Below are positions 16,775 to 25,330 of a stretch of 52,649 nt of DNA, one piece after another. Source of the DNA: an uncultured Clostridia bacterium (lineage in GTDB: Bacteria; Bacillota; Clostridia; Oscillospirales; Ruminococcaceae); the NCBI GenBank assembly GCA_947625125.1, contig CANQNF010000019.1:1-52649 (forward strand), written 5' to 3'. The translations under genes were made by a program, and so were the position numbers. The first letter of the stretch is position 1. Each line of letters begins with the position of its first letter. The notes beneath the pieces were generated by a model. That model was not told the DNA's origin and searched no databases. It saw only the letters and a program-made list of their open reading frames with translations.

Positions 16775-17437
16775 TTATTCTCCGACGTATTCCACCATGA
16801 CGGCGCTCGTAACGCCCTCGATCTTAAGTATTTCATCGAGCATGCCGGATGATTTTTTGTTAAACTTGACGTCGACCGTGAGCTCGTTCTCGCCCTTGTA
16901 TTTCGCCATGCCCCGGATCTTGCCCTTTGATTTTTCGACAATTTTCGACACCTCGTCCTCGGCCGAGTCTGCGTATTTAATGACGAGCGCAAAGGTCCTG
17001 CGGCCCTTGCCGACGACGGTGAAGAGGATGTAAACTATGGCTATTGCGGCGGTCGCGATTATCGCAAACGGATAGAGACCCGCGCCCGAGGTTATGCCGA
17101 CGGCGATGCCCCAAAACAGGAAGCCGACGTCGAGAGGGTCCTTGACGGCGGAGCGGAACCGCACGATCGACAGCGCGCCGACCATGCCGAGAGACAAAAC
17201 GAGGTTGGAGCCGATGGTGATGACGATAAACGCCGTCACGACCGTCGTCATGACGATAAGAAGCGCGAAGTTTTCGCTGTAGACGGCCCCGCGGTAAAAG
17301 AGCTTGTAGACGAAGTAGATGATGAGCCCGCAGAGCGCCGCACACCCGAGCGATACGAGGATATACGCCACGCTGAGGTGCTCTACGAGACCGAGCTGTT
17401 CGATTGATTCGCGTAATACGGAACGGAGAGATTGCAT
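16775..17437 (-). CDS. DUF4956 membrane protein
   Basis: A 220-residue protein. Four or so membrane helices lie in the first 140 residues, including the conserved segment SLGMVGALSIVRFRSAVKDP typical of the DUF4956 family. A soluble C-terminal domain follows, with ferredoxin-like alternation of strands and helices. Function is unknown. Genes of this family commonly neighbour VTC-domain polyphosphate polymerases, as here (33 bases apart), and CotH kinases. ATG 17437 follows GAAAGGAAA. It may anchor or regulate the polymerase at the membrane, but this is inference. Confidence 0.85.
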   Translation of the reverse strand: MQSLRSVLRESIEQLGLVEHLSVAYILVSLGCAALCGLIIYFVYKLFYRGAVYSENFALLIVMTTVVTAFIVITIGSNLVLSLGMVGALSIVRFRSAVKDPLDVGFLFWGIAVGITSGAGLYPFAIIATAAIAIVYILFTVVGKGRRTFALVIKYADSAEDEVSKIVEKSKGKIRGMAKYKGENELTVDVKFNKKSSGMLDEILKIEGVTSAVMVEYVGE

Positions 17438-17469
17438 ACAGATTTTTCCTTTCTGTTTTTATTTTTTAT

Positions 17470-18168
17470 TCATACGCCCGGCTTGAGGCTGTGCGCCTTG
17501 TCGAGGCAGAGCGTGAATTTTGAAAGTGCGAGGCGCGAGCCGGTCACGCCCGCGACGGTCTGCTGTAAAATTTTCGGCAGGATATCGTCGTATTTTATCT
17601 CAAATATCACATCATTGTCCGAAAACACGGGAAGCGTTAAAAGCTCGCCGTCGAAAATGTCATGCCCGCCGATACCCGCATGCAGGGCCTTGTCGAGCGT
17701 GAGGCGGACGTTCGAGACCGGATGGAGATAGGCTTCCCGGTCGTAGTCGACGACGACCGACGGCCTAAGACCCCTCGACTTATTTAAAAGGTATACCTCT
17801 CGGCAGAGCGGGTCGTCAAGGCTTTCAAGCCCGGAAAAATCCCCCTTAATAAGTCTGTCCGCACATTCCCTCGTCACCGAGGCTGAGCGCTTTTTTATCC
17901 TGTCGCCCTTTTTTTCCTTACATTCGAGCTTTATGACGTCGTCCGAGAGGTTGTAGATTCTCAGGCGGTATTTTTTTCGCTCGCTCACTCCGGCCAGCTT
18001 TTCGCGGTAGGAGCTTTTCGACATATCGTCAAAATAGAGGCTGCGGATAAAATACTCGCCCTGCTCGCCTGCGTTCGGGTCGATTTGCATGAGCGCCCCG
18101 AGCTTTGAGCGAAGACTCACGCACTCCGCCTCTTTAAGCAGAAGCTTTATTTCATGGCGAAAGCCCAT
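17470..18168 (-). CDS. VTC-domain polyphosphate polymerase
   Basis: A 232-residue protein made of one VTC domain, the tunnel-shaped fold that makes polyphosphate from ATP in yeast VTC4. Basic and acidic residues expected to line the tunnel are visible: RHEIK near residue 4, KYRLRIYN near 66, KLECKEK near 80, VVDYDREAY near 138 and FEIKYDD near 190. It should work at the cytoplasmic face of the membrane together with the next gene product (DUF4956). ATG 18168 has AAAGGAGGG upstream. The acyltransferase gene ends 16 bases before it, so the genes are cotranscribed. Confidence 0.87.
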   Translation of the reverse strand: MGFRHEIKLLLKEAECVSLRSKLGALMQIDPNAGEQGEYFIRSLYFDDMSKSSYREKLAGVSERKKYRLRIYNLSDDVIKLECKEKKGDRIKKRSASVTRECADRLIKGDFSGLESLDDPLCREVYLLNKSRGLRPSVVVDYDREAYLHPVSNVRLTLDKALHAGIGGHDIFDGELLTLPVFSDNDVIFEIKYDDILPKILQQTVAGVTGSRLALSKFTLCLDKAHSLKPGV

Positions 18169-18184
18169 CTTCGCCCTCCTTTCA

Positions 18185-19462
18185 TCATTTTTCTTCCGGG
18201 ACTTCCTTGCCGAGCTCCAAAAGTCTCTTTTTCTCGTCCAGTTTGTGAAGCTCTTCTGTTGCGAAGTGAAGCTTTGTGAGGACGTTTCTTGCAGTCAGCG
18301 GGAAGACGAAATAGGTGTCGTCAAGGGTGCAGAGGTCAATAGCGTCTCCCCTGCCCTTGAAGTCGTATTCTATATGCACCGAGCGCATCGAAGCGACGGA
18401 GCGGTTGAACTTAAAATGCCCGTCAAGGATATCCCCGTCCATGGTGAAGCCGTTTTCGTCGTGAGTGAGCCTGACGGTGCCGATGGTCTCGAAGCCGATT
18501 TTTCCGTTCACGAGCCTTTCGAGCCTTGCGGAATCCTCAAAATGATAGTTGCCCGACTCGACCTCCTTGCGGACGTTTTCGCGCTCCCAGCGGTACCAGT
18601 CGGGGACGTGCGTAAAGACGTCCTCGCCGTTTTCACGGTGCAAAACGCCGTAGTCGTCCATCTCCCAGATGGCTCCGCAGTGGCTGCACCAAATCTTTGA
18701 ACCCCTTGAATCGGTGGAGAATTCGGTGCCGCAGACGGGGCACTGATACAAAATTTTATGGATATTCTGCGCGCGCTCGGAGCATTTCATCGGAATTTTA
18801 TTGTCGCGGATGTAGGCGTAGTCGTCGTAGACGAACGCGTCCTCGATTCTTTTTTGTATCTCATCGGCAGTGAGGGTCGCGACCTCTTCGCGGGTGACTA
18901 TCTGAGTGAATTTGCACTCGATGGGGACTTTGCGGTAGGGGTGCTTGTTCCACTGCGGGGAACGAATGAAGTTGCCCTTTGAGATGAACACGCAGACCGG
19001 CACTTTGGCTTTTTTGGCAAGCTTGCCGAGGGCGCCGTCCAGCTGCTCGTTGATCCCTGCAAGAGAAAAGCGGGCTTCGGGATATATCGTGCAGCAGACC
19101 TTTTGGCGCGTGAGGGCGTTTAAGATATGCCGAACGACGGTCATATCGGCGGTGAATTTTCTTTTATAGATGCCGCCCACGCCTCTCATTATCCATTCTC
19201 TGCCGATAAATTCCTCGATGGAGATGACCCAGGAGGTCCTGAGCGGGAAAATGGCCTTTACGACAAGCGGGAAATCGATGAACGAGCCGTGGTTGCAGAG
19301 TATCAGAAACGGCGGCTTCAAGCCCTCGCAGTTCTCCTTGGTGATTTTTGCGCCGCCCGCAATTTTCGAGAATACAGACGTGCCTCCCCATTCTATCGGC
19401 ATGAGGTACGGCAGCGGCTTAGAGGGTTTGCGCTTCGTGTCAAACGAGGTAGGTTTGGACAT
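18185..19462 (-). CDS. PlsC-type acyltransferase with embedded zinc ribbon
   Basis: A 425-residue protein. The N-terminal half has the glycerolipid acyltransferase signature: NHGSFID with the catalytic pair His58/Asp63, and a YPEARFS block near 128-133 in place of FPEGTRS. Such enzymes move an acyl chain to lysophospholipid or another alcohol at the membrane. Unusually, residues 241-262 form a zinc ribbon (Cys241, Cys244, Cys259, Cys262), followed by a beta-rich C-terminal domain of about 150 residues that I do not recognise. The start is ATG 19462 with AAGGAGG seven to thirteen bases upstream; a longer reading through the GC-rich repeat is not coding. It lies in the CotH-DegV-acyltransferase-VTC-DUF4956 run. 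Confidence 0.85.
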   Translation of the reverse strand: MSKPTSFDTKRKPSKPLPYLMPIEWGGTSVFSKIAGGAKITKENCEGLKPPFLILCNHGSFIDFPLVVKAIFPLRTSWVISIEEFIGREWIMRGVGGIYKRKFTADMTVVRHILNALTRQKVCCTIYPEARFSLAGINEQLDGALGKLAKKAKVPVCVFISKGNFIRSPQWNKHPYRKVPIECKFTQIVTREEVATLTADEIQKRIEDAFVYDDYAYIRDNKIPMKCSERAQNIHKILYQCPVCGTEFSTDSRGSKIWCSHCGAIWEMDDYGVLHRENGEDVFTHVPDWYRWERENVRKEVESGNYHFEDSARLERLVNGKIGFETIGTVRLTHDENGFTMDGDILDGHFKFNRSVASMRSVHIEYDFKGRGDAIDLCTLDDTYFVFPLTARNVLTKLHFATEELHKLDEKKRLLELGKEVPEEK

Positions 19463-19510
19463 ACTTTGCCTCCTTGAATTTATTTTCGGGGTCCCGGACT
19501 TGTAGGCTTT

Positions 19511-19637
19511 GCGCCCTCGGACTGCCCCGTGGGAGCCCATCCCGCCCCCCTTTTGGGGGGCGGCCTCCACGCCGAAAGGCGGGGAGGTTCCCCGACGAAG
19601 TCGGGGGATGGGCTCCGGCCGGGCAGGCCGAGGCGCG
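19511..19637. repeat. GC-rich three-hairpin element, copy 4
   Basis: Closing stem GGAGCCCATCC (19532-19542) with GGATGGGCTCC (19606-19616), extended outward by CTGCCCCG/CGGGCAG and GCG/CGC pairs. Inside: CGCCCCCC/GGGGGGCG (loop TTTT), CCTCC..CGCC/GGCG..GGAGG (loop GAAA) and CCCCGAC/GTCGGGG (loop GAA). It lies between the DegV and acyltransferase genes of one minus-strand run. Confidence 0.87.
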
Positions 19638-19650
19638 CTAAAGCTTCAAC

Positions 19651-20499
19651 TCAGGCTTCTCCCCTTATCATCATCAGTCCCAGGGTCCCGGCTCCGCAGT
19701 GGCTCGAGATGGTGCTGCCGGCGCGGGTCTCGATAACGTGCTCAAAGCCTGCCGCCCTGACGGTCTCCTTGACCTTTTCGACGACGGCGGGGTCGGCGTA
19801 GGAATGAACGACGAAACAGATCCTGCGGTCGAAATCGTCCCGCGAGCAGAGTCTGCCGTTTACATAGTCGAGGATGGATTTTTCGGCGCTGCCGCGATAT
19901 TTATGACCCACATCCATCGAACCGTTCTCCATATTTATCTCGGGCCGAAGCTTTAGCACGTTTGCCCCGAAAGCAAGCACCGACGAGCATCTGCCGCCCT
20001 TTTGGAGATACTCAAGAGTCTGCAAAACAAAGCTGCAATCGACCCTTGTCTTAAGCTCGTTCAGCTTATCGACGACGGTTTCGGCGTCCATGCCCGCCTT
20101 GGCGTATTCCGCAGCCGCAAGGACTAAAATGCCGGAACCCGTGGACAAAAGCCGCGAGTCTATCGGGTACACTCCGCCCAGCTCCTCCGCCGCGAGCAGC
20201 GCGTTTTGATGGCATGCGGATATTTCGCTCGAAATGTTTATATGTATTATCTCATAGCCCTGCTCGCGAAAACCTGACCAAACGCTTCGATATTCATATT
20301 CCGATATCGCGGAGGTTTTCGGCAGAACGCCGGTCTTTGAAACATAGTCGTAGAGCTCCGAGACCTCTACGTCGACGCCGTCGTGCCTCAGCTCGTCGCC
20401 GAGTAAAACTCCGAGAGGCACGACCTCGACCGAGTATTTCTCGTAAAGTTCCTTTGTCAGGTCGCAGGTTGAGTCGCAGATGATTTTGATTTTTGCCAT
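19651..20499 (-). CDS. DegV family fatty-acid-binding protein (FakB-like)
   Basis: A 282-residue protein. It starts with IKIICDSTCDL, with the conserved Asp9-Ser10 and Thr11 of the DegV family, and has the two-domain fold with a PINISSEIS-like segment (HINISSEIS near residue 95) that contacts the fatty acid carboxylate in known structures. Family members present a bound fatty acid to the kinase FakA, giving acyl phosphate for phospholipid synthesis. The acyltransferase gene next to it fits a lipid role, although no kinase gene is in this window. ATG 20499 follows GGAG. Confidence 0.9.
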   Translation of the reverse strand: MAKIKIICDSTCDLTKELYEKYSVEVVPLGVLLGDELRHDGVDVEVSELYDYVSKTGVLPKTSAISEYEYRSVWSGFREQGYEIIHINISSEISACHQNALLAAEELGGVYPIDSRLLSTGSGILVLAAAEYAKAGMDAETVVDKLNELKTRVDCSFVLQTLEYLQKGGRCSSVLAFGANVLKLRPEINMENGSMDVGHKYRGSAEKSILDYVNGRLCSRDDFDRRICFVVHSYADPAVVEKVKETVRAAGFEHVIETRAGSTISSHCGAGTLGLMMIRGEA

Positions 20500-20640
20500 G
20501 GTTTTGCTCCTTTTTGAAGTTTGGGGGTCTCTGCCGATTGATAAGGATGATTCAATATTAAAGAAGCGGGTTCAATATGAGCAAGGGCTCGGTCGGTCCC
20601 GCGGAACCGCTCGTTCTCTCCCGAATCCTTTTTCCGCTTT

Positions 20641-23391
20641 TTACCACCAATTCCCCCAGTCCGGCACGGGTATCTCGGCCTCGAGGGTCCTGTCCTTATA
20701 ATTGACCGAAAATTCGATATACCTGTCGGCGAGGGGGTCGAGCTGCAAGCCGGTCCTGCGGTGGGCTATCCTCAGCGGGACCTCCGAAACGGTCTCGCCG
20801 TCGACGTTTTTCAGCGTCACCGTCTCGCCCTCCTTGAGATTGAAGCCGAGCTCGACCGCGCCGAGGGCGTCCACCCTCGAATAGTTTTTGCCGATCATTC
20901 TTACCTCGGCGCCCGGCTTAACGTTCATCGTCGGCAGGATAAACTCGTTCGAGCCGTCTGATATGACATAGCCCTGGGTCGAAAGGTCGTTTTCGGAATA
21001 ATTTTTGATGACGACGCAGTCGCCGCCGGCGCTGCCCTTGTAGACGACCTGATAAATTTTTATGCCGCCGGTGCGCCGTACATTCAGCTTTATCTCGATA
21101 TTTTCACCGTATTTTTCCTTTGATATGACGGTATCCCGCTCCGTTACAGTCTCGCCGTTTATCTCATAGCTGACAAACTCAACGCCCTCTTCGAGCGTGC
21201 AGGACAGCGGTATCTCCATGCCCCCGAAATACCATCCGTCGAACGCCACGCCGTCCGAAACTATATTCGCGGTATTTAAGTTTATAACTGCGCCGTCGGC
21301 GGGGTATGCCTTTACAAAGAACACGTTTTCTTTGTCATAATTATCCGGGAAGACCTTTGCCATCTGCACCTTAAGTGCATAGTCCCTTTTTGTCAGATAG
21401 TTCTTGCAGGTCAGAAGCTCCCTGTCCAAGCCCCATACCATCGCTCTGCCCTCGTTTGCGGCGGCGACAAGTTCGTGAAGCCTCTTTTCGCAGTATTCGT
21501 CCAGGTATGCGCCCGCTCTCTCCTCATTAAAATAGTATCCCGAAATATCGCAGAGAATAGAAACGAACCTGTCGCGTATCTCGGGGCGCTTGCACATCGC
21601 AATCAGCAGGTCCGAGCGCTTATAATACATATCCCCCCGGTCGTGCACGTCGAGCCGCCAGTCCTCGGGGAACGTGCCGAAAAAGTCCTCCTTAAACAGC
21701 TGCTGCATGTGTGTCGACAGAAAATCGTTGCCGTAAAGCCCGTACGCAAAGTCGGTGTCATAGAGCATGAACCGCCATCTTCCGTCGTATGGCGCTTCGT
21801 CAGACTTCGGCACAGAGCCGGAGGAATACCTAAAAACTTTATAATTGTTGTTCGGCCAGTCGCCGTTCCCTATGTATGAATTCAGCGCGTAATATGTCAA
21901 AAAATTGTCAACGTCGATAAGCTTCGAGAGCTCCTCAAAGTTCCTGTCGTCGGTCAAATCTTTATAGGCATAGTCGTACATCTCCCGCCAGGCGGCGTTC
22001 TTTCTTGCCCAGTCGGGGTCGTCCGGGTCCTCTATCATCATGTACTCGCAGCCCTTGATTATATCCCAGGAACCGTCCTCAACATTATATTTATGATCCA
22101 AAAGGTCCTCGGAAAATACCTGCTGAAGCCATGCAAAGCCGTAATATTCGCCGTTTAAGAAAACCGCCGCAGGCCGTGACTCCTTGACCTCTATTCCCGT
22201 CGCCTTTGCAGTCGCGGAGATGGCGTCGTCCCGGGCATAGAGATACCCCGAATCGTTCGCACATGCCCTTAAAGCGAGCTTTTTATATGAAGCGATCTTA
22301 TTTCCGTTTGAGTCGAGCGCGTCCGGGAAAAATTCATAGCGGAAGCGGTTGTCGGTCTCGTCATACTCAGTCCGGGCATAGAGCTTTAAATTTTTCTGGT
22401 CGTTCGAGCGGCTCCATCCCCCGAAAATTCTTAACCCGCAGGGCTGAGAGATTATCGGCGTTCCGTCATACTCAAAAACCTCAACATAACACGGCCTCTC
22501 GCCGGCTCTGCCCCTCTGGTTCCAGTTGGCAGGGTCTGTCGGCTGCAGTCCCGGGTATCTTTCTTCGGCCGGCAGCGCGAGGTAGTCGTCCCTCATTTTT
22601 CCCTCGATAAAAATTCCGTCCTCATAATTATAAAGGTAGTCGGGGTCGATGGTGATGGAAAAAACAAGGCAGTCGAAGCGGTTTGAGACGTCCTTGCCGG
22701 TGATGTAGGAGCGCGTCACAGGCTCGGAAACGCTGCCGTCGGGGTAGACCGCGCAGGCTGAGATGTCGTAAATTTTCGTCTTTGAGCCGGAGGCCGAGAG
22801 CGGGATGCCGCTTTTGTACTCGTGGCCGTCGACTCTCGGGTCGGAGCCGTCGCGCGTGTAGAGTATTTTTTCGGCGCCGTCCGCCGACAGCGCGAGCCTT
22901 TGCGCAGAGTCGTAGAACCCCGGCTCCAGCGAAAAGACCACGGGTTCTCCCGCCGTTTCGCCCACCGTAGGCGCTATATCCGATGTCGCGTGATCTGAGG
23001 ATCCGTCAATTTCCGATATATTTTCGGCAGCCAGATTCTCGGCAGGATGAGTCAGAACATAGTCGTCGAGCTTTTGATAGCCGAGCGCGCCGAGCCCGAG
23101 CGCGGCCGCAAGCCCGACTGCAAGAATGACCTTGGCAGTCTTTCGGTTTTTCTCGCGGGATTTTTCGGCGGCGGCGACGCTCCCCAAGGAAACGGGGGAT
23201 GGTTTTTTTTCGTTTTTATCGGTATCGGCATCGCCGGCTCCGCCGGTTCTGCCGGTTTCGCCGGTCTCGCAGGTTTCGCCGGTCTCGCAGGTTTCGCCGA
23301 TTCTGCCGGCAGAATTTTCCGCGCCGGCAAAATCCTCGCCCAAGCGAGATGATTTTTCATCAATTTTGCCGTTTGATTTTTTAGCTTTCAA
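20641..23391 (-). CDS. CotH kinase family surface protein
   Basis: A 916-residue protein. A cytoplasmic tail of about 85 residues holds a repeated CETGET run. One membrane helix (about 88-107) follows, then an outside part: a chitobiase C-terminal-like domain (about 160-235, with YTRDGSDPR), a CotH kinase domain (about 240-600, with GLRIFGGWSRSNDQKN and YDTDFAYG) and a lamin-tail-like beta domain near the end (DGSNEFILPTMNVKPGAE). CotH proteins are Fam20C-type kinases that phosphorylate spore-coat or surface proteins. TTG 23391 is preferred because AAGGAGG (23400-23406) lies eight bases upstream; an earlier TTG at 23421 has none. CotH genes are often found with VTC and DUF4956 genes, as in this run. 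Confidence 0.85.
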   Translation of the reverse strand: MKAKKSNGKIDEKSSRLGEDFAGAENSAGRIGETCETGETCETGETGRTGGAGDADTDKNEKKPSPVSLGSVAAAEKSREKNRKTAKVILAVGLAAALGLGALGYQKLDDYVLTHPAENLAAENISEIDGSSDHATSDIAPTVGETAGEPVVFSLEPGFYDSAQRLALSADGAEKILYTRDGSDPRVDGHEYKSGIPLSASGSKTKIYDISACAVYPDGSVSEPVTRSYITGKDVSNRFDCLVFSITIDPDYLYNYEDGIFIEGKMRDDYLALPAEERYPGLQPTDPANWNQRGRAGERPCYVEVFEYDGTPIISQPCGLRIFGGWSRSNDQKNLKLYARTEYDETDNRFRYEFFPDALDSNGNKIASYKKLALRACANDSGYLYARDDAISATAKATGIEVKESRPAAVFLNGEYYGFAWLQQVFSEDLLDHKYNVEDGSWDIIKGCEYMMIEDPDDPDWARKNAAWREMYDYAYKDLTDDRNFEELSKLIDVDNFLTYYALNSYIGNGDWPNNNYKVFRYSSGSVPKSDEAPYDGRWRFMLYDTDFAYGLYGNDFLSTHMQQLFKEDFFGTFPEDWRLDVHDRGDMYYKRSDLLIAMCKRPEIRDRFVSILCDISGYYFNEERAGAYLDEYCEKRLHELVAAANEGRAMVWGLDRELLTCKNYLTKRDYALKVQMAKVFPDNYDKENVFFVKAYPADGAVINLNTANIVSDGVAFDGWYFGGMEIPLSCTLEEGVEFVSYEINGETVTERDTVISKEKYGENIEIKLNVRRTGGIKIYQVVYKGSAGGDCVVIKNYSENDLSTQGYVISDGSNEFILPTMNVKPGAEVRMIGKNYSRVDALGAVELGFNLKEGETVTLKNVDGETVSEVPLRIAHRRTGLQLDPLADRYIEFSVNYKDRTLEAEIPVPDWGNWW

Positions 23392-23436
23392 CCCGTCCGC
23401 CTCCTTGGAAATTTTAATCAAAGAATAATTAGAAAT

Positions 23437-23465
23437 ATTATATCACATTTTGTCGGGTTTGTAAA
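23437..23465 (-). promoter_or_regulatory. Promoter of the CotH run
   Basis: On the minus strand: TTTACA (23460-23465), 17-base spacer, TATAAT (23437-23442). It probably drives the seven genes down to 16221. Confidence 0.75.
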
Positions 23466-23502
23466 GGGGGATAAGGGGGAGATGTGGGCAAGGCGGCCAC
23501 AT

Positions 23503-23556
23503 CAGAAAACAGAGGTCAGAATCAGATGTCAGATGTCAGATGTCAGATGTCAGAAC
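23503..23556 (+). repeat. Heptamer repeat block
   Basis: Seven or so units with period seven: AGAAAAC, AGAGGTC, AGAATC (one base short), then AGATGTC four times, then AGAACTT. The four perfect copies make this the most regular block in the window. Confidence 0.85.
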
Positions 23557-23616
23557 TTCAAGGTGTCGCCTGCGGCGACGATTTTATAATAGTGAATAAT
23601 TCCTGCGGAATGGGCA

Positions 23617-23643
23617 CTCCCCTGAAAAATGGGGAGATTTTTT
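23617..23643 (+). terminator. Orphan terminator-like hairpin
   Basis: CTCCCC pairs with GGGGAG around TGAAAAAT, followed by ATTTTTT. No plus-strand gene lies before it, though a TATAAT sits at 23585-23590 without a clear -35 box. It could be the end of a very short RNA or a relic. Confidence 0.35.
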
Positions 23644-23682
23644 GGGCATAGGGCGAGAATGCCCGGCCCGCCGATACATACC

Positions 23683-23710
23683 AAAAGACCACCACTTTTG
23701 TGATGGTCTT
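23683..23710 (-). terminator. Terminator of the GH10 gene
   Basis: On the minus strand AAGACCATCAC pairs with GTGGTGGTCTT and is followed by TTGG after TT. The T-tract is short (four T), but the 10-pair stem sits about 35 bases after the stop codon. Confidence 0.65.
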
Positions 23711-23745
23711 GCTTTGGATATTACAAACTGTATAAAAATCTTTTT

Positions 23746-24798
23746 TCAGAAGTCGATTATCGCTTGGAGGGCGGCCTTGGGCCGGTAATTTTCGTCAAAC
23801 AACAGCGGATAATTTTTCCTGTGCTCGGCGTTCTTGAAGCCGTTCAGCCAGCTGTGCCTGTCGGAGACTCCCCAGACCGTCACGTTCTCGATAGCCCCCT
23901 GAAATTCCCTGAAAATGCCAAAAGCACGGCTGTAAGTCTTGGTCACGCGGTCCAAAAGCTCGCTTTCGGGGACTACAACATCCGGATTCTTCCAATCTAC
24001 GCAGTTCACGTCCATCTCGGTGACATGAATTTTCAGTCCGGTATCGGCGTACATGCCGAGGCTCCGCTTCATTTCGTCGAATTCCTTGTCCCCCATCAGC
24101 GCGTTGATGTGGCACTGGCAGCCTATCACGTCGACGAGATTTCTCTCTTTAAGCCTGCCGATGAGCTTCAAAATACTCTCGCGCTTCTGCGGATTATACT
24201 CATTGTAATCATTGCAGCAAAGCTCGGCTTCCGGGAAATATTTCCTGGCGAGCGCATAGATGTCCAAAAGATAATCGTCGCCGAGTTTCTGCTTAAAAAC
24301 GGTCTCGCGGAGGTAGCCGCCATGGTCGTCGACGGCCTCGTTCACGACGTCCCAGCAGTAGCAGTCGGAGTATTTGCTGCGCATAATATCAAAGTGTTCG
24401 AGGGTGTTCGTGCGAATTTCGTCGGGCGTGAGCTGCTCGAAAATGCCCCAGGGATAGCTTGCGTGCCACATCAGCGTGTGCCCCCTGACGGCGATCCCGT
24501 TTTCCTTTGCGAAGCGGTAGATTTTATCTGCGCCGGAAAAATCTGTTTCCTGAGACGGGTGCACAAACCTCTCGCGACGGGTGACTTCAGGCGGTTCGGG
24601 CTTTTCGCCATGCCGCATTTTCCAAAAATCCGGGCGCTTATATTCGTGCGGGTGGACGCTGTTATATTTCATTTCATTTTCGCATGTCACCGTGTTAAAG
24701 TGCGTCTTTACGGTCTCTGCGGCCTCGTCGAGCCAGTGGGCGGACACCGCCGCGCCGACCGTGAAGTAGTTTTTGTAGGCGTCTTTCAGGGTTTTCAT
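23746..24798 (-). CDS. Intracellular GH10 endo-1,4-beta-xylanase
   Basis: A 350-residue TIM-barrel enzyme of family 10 that cuts the xylan backbone or xylo-oligosaccharides. The acid/base glutamate is E154 (WDVVNEAVDD) and the nucleophile E261 (HVTEMDV). Other family marks are the NEMKYNSVHP segment near residue 41 and RGHTLMWHASYP near 105. There is no signal peptide, so it probably trims imported xylo-oligomers inside the cell. ATG 24798 follows GGAAAGGAAACC; the frame continues upstream through Pro-rich GC repeats that are not coding. It is a single-gene unit. It complements the surface GH30 enzyme and GH94 phosphorylase as a plant-fibre set. Confidence 0.93.
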   Translation of the reverse strand: MKTLKDAYKNYFTVGAAVSAHWLDEAAETVKTHFNTVTCENEMKYNSVHPHEYKRPDFWKMRHGEKPEPPEVTRRERFVHPSQETDFSGADKIYRFAKENGIAVRGHTLMWHASYPWGIFEQLTPDEIRTNTLEHFDIMRSKYSDCYCWDVVNEAVDDHGGYLRETVFKQKLGDDYLLDIYALARKYFPEAELCCNDYNEYNPQKRESILKLIGRLKERNLVDVIGCQCHINALMGDKEFDEMKRSLGMYADTGLKIHVTEMDVNCVDWKNPDVVVPESELLDRVTKTYSRAFGIFREFQGAIENVTVWGVSDRHSWLNGFKNAEHRKNYPLLFDENYRPKAALQAIIDF

Positions 24799-24990
24799 GG
24801 TTTCCTTTCCGCCCGTATGCGGGTCTGTCGTTGTTGGGGGTGGATGATGCAGGAGTGGGAAAAGGGGTGCGGGCCCGTGGGTTCGGCACTCCCGCCGCCC
24901 TTTTGGGTGCGGCGACGGAGCGGGAGAGGGTGGGAGGGCGGGCGCAGGCGGTAGTGCATTTTTCATGGGGAGCGACGTCGCCGCACATTG

Positions 24991-25041
24991 CAGAAGCCCG
25001 AATCAGAAGCCCGAATCAGACGTCAGAGGTCAGAAGTCAGA
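24991..25041 (+). repeat. Heptamer repeat block
   Basis: Units with an AGA core: AGAAGCCCGAATC twice, then AGACGTC, AGAGGTC, AGAAGTC, AGATTTT. It is similar to the block at 23503-23556 and lies just before the GH10 gene on its upstream side. Confidence 0.75.
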
Positions 25042-25140
25042 TTTTGTTGCCGGTCGCTTAGCAGTCCCCCTCCCCTTTTCATATCGCCCCAGCCTGCCTG
25101 CGCTTTGAGCATACCTCCTGCCGGCTCCGGGCTTTTTACC

Positions 25141-25254
25141 TTTCTGCGTGCCGGGACCTTGACGAAGCCCCTCCCCGCTGCCGCGGGGACCCGGCCCCTT
25201 TGGGGCCGGCGCGCCTGACGGCGCGGGGGCTTCGCCCCCCGGTCAACGCAGAAA
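25141..25254. repeat. GC-rich three-hairpin element, copy 5 (downstream of serS)
   Basis: Outer stem TTTCTGCGT..CCGGG with CCCGG..ACGCAGAAA, then closing stem GAAGCCCC/GGGGCTTC. Inside: TCCCCG/CGGGGA (25172-25189), CCGGCCCC/GGGGCCGG (25191-25209, loop TTT) and CGCGC/GCGCG (25210-25225). It fills the gap between serS and the GH10 upstream region, where no gene is seen. Confidence 0.87.
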
Positions 25255-25313
25255 ATCCTCTCTTAAAACCCCGTCTTTAATCCCCTGCCAAATATTCCCA
25301 CTCATTGCCTCAC

Positions 25314-25329
25314 TGTTTCACATGAAACA
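25314..25329 (-). promoter_or_regulatory. parS site (ParB-binding), just after serS
   Basis: TGTTTCACATGAAACA, which on the minus strand is TGTTTCATGTGAAACA, identical to the three other sites in this window. It differs by one base from the common parS TGTTTCACGTGAAACA. Confidence 0.9.
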
Positions 25330-25330
25330 A

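Noticed and set aside
23764-24954. 396-codon plus-strand frame opposite the GH10 gene
   Set aside because: Antisense shadow of a well-supported xylanase.
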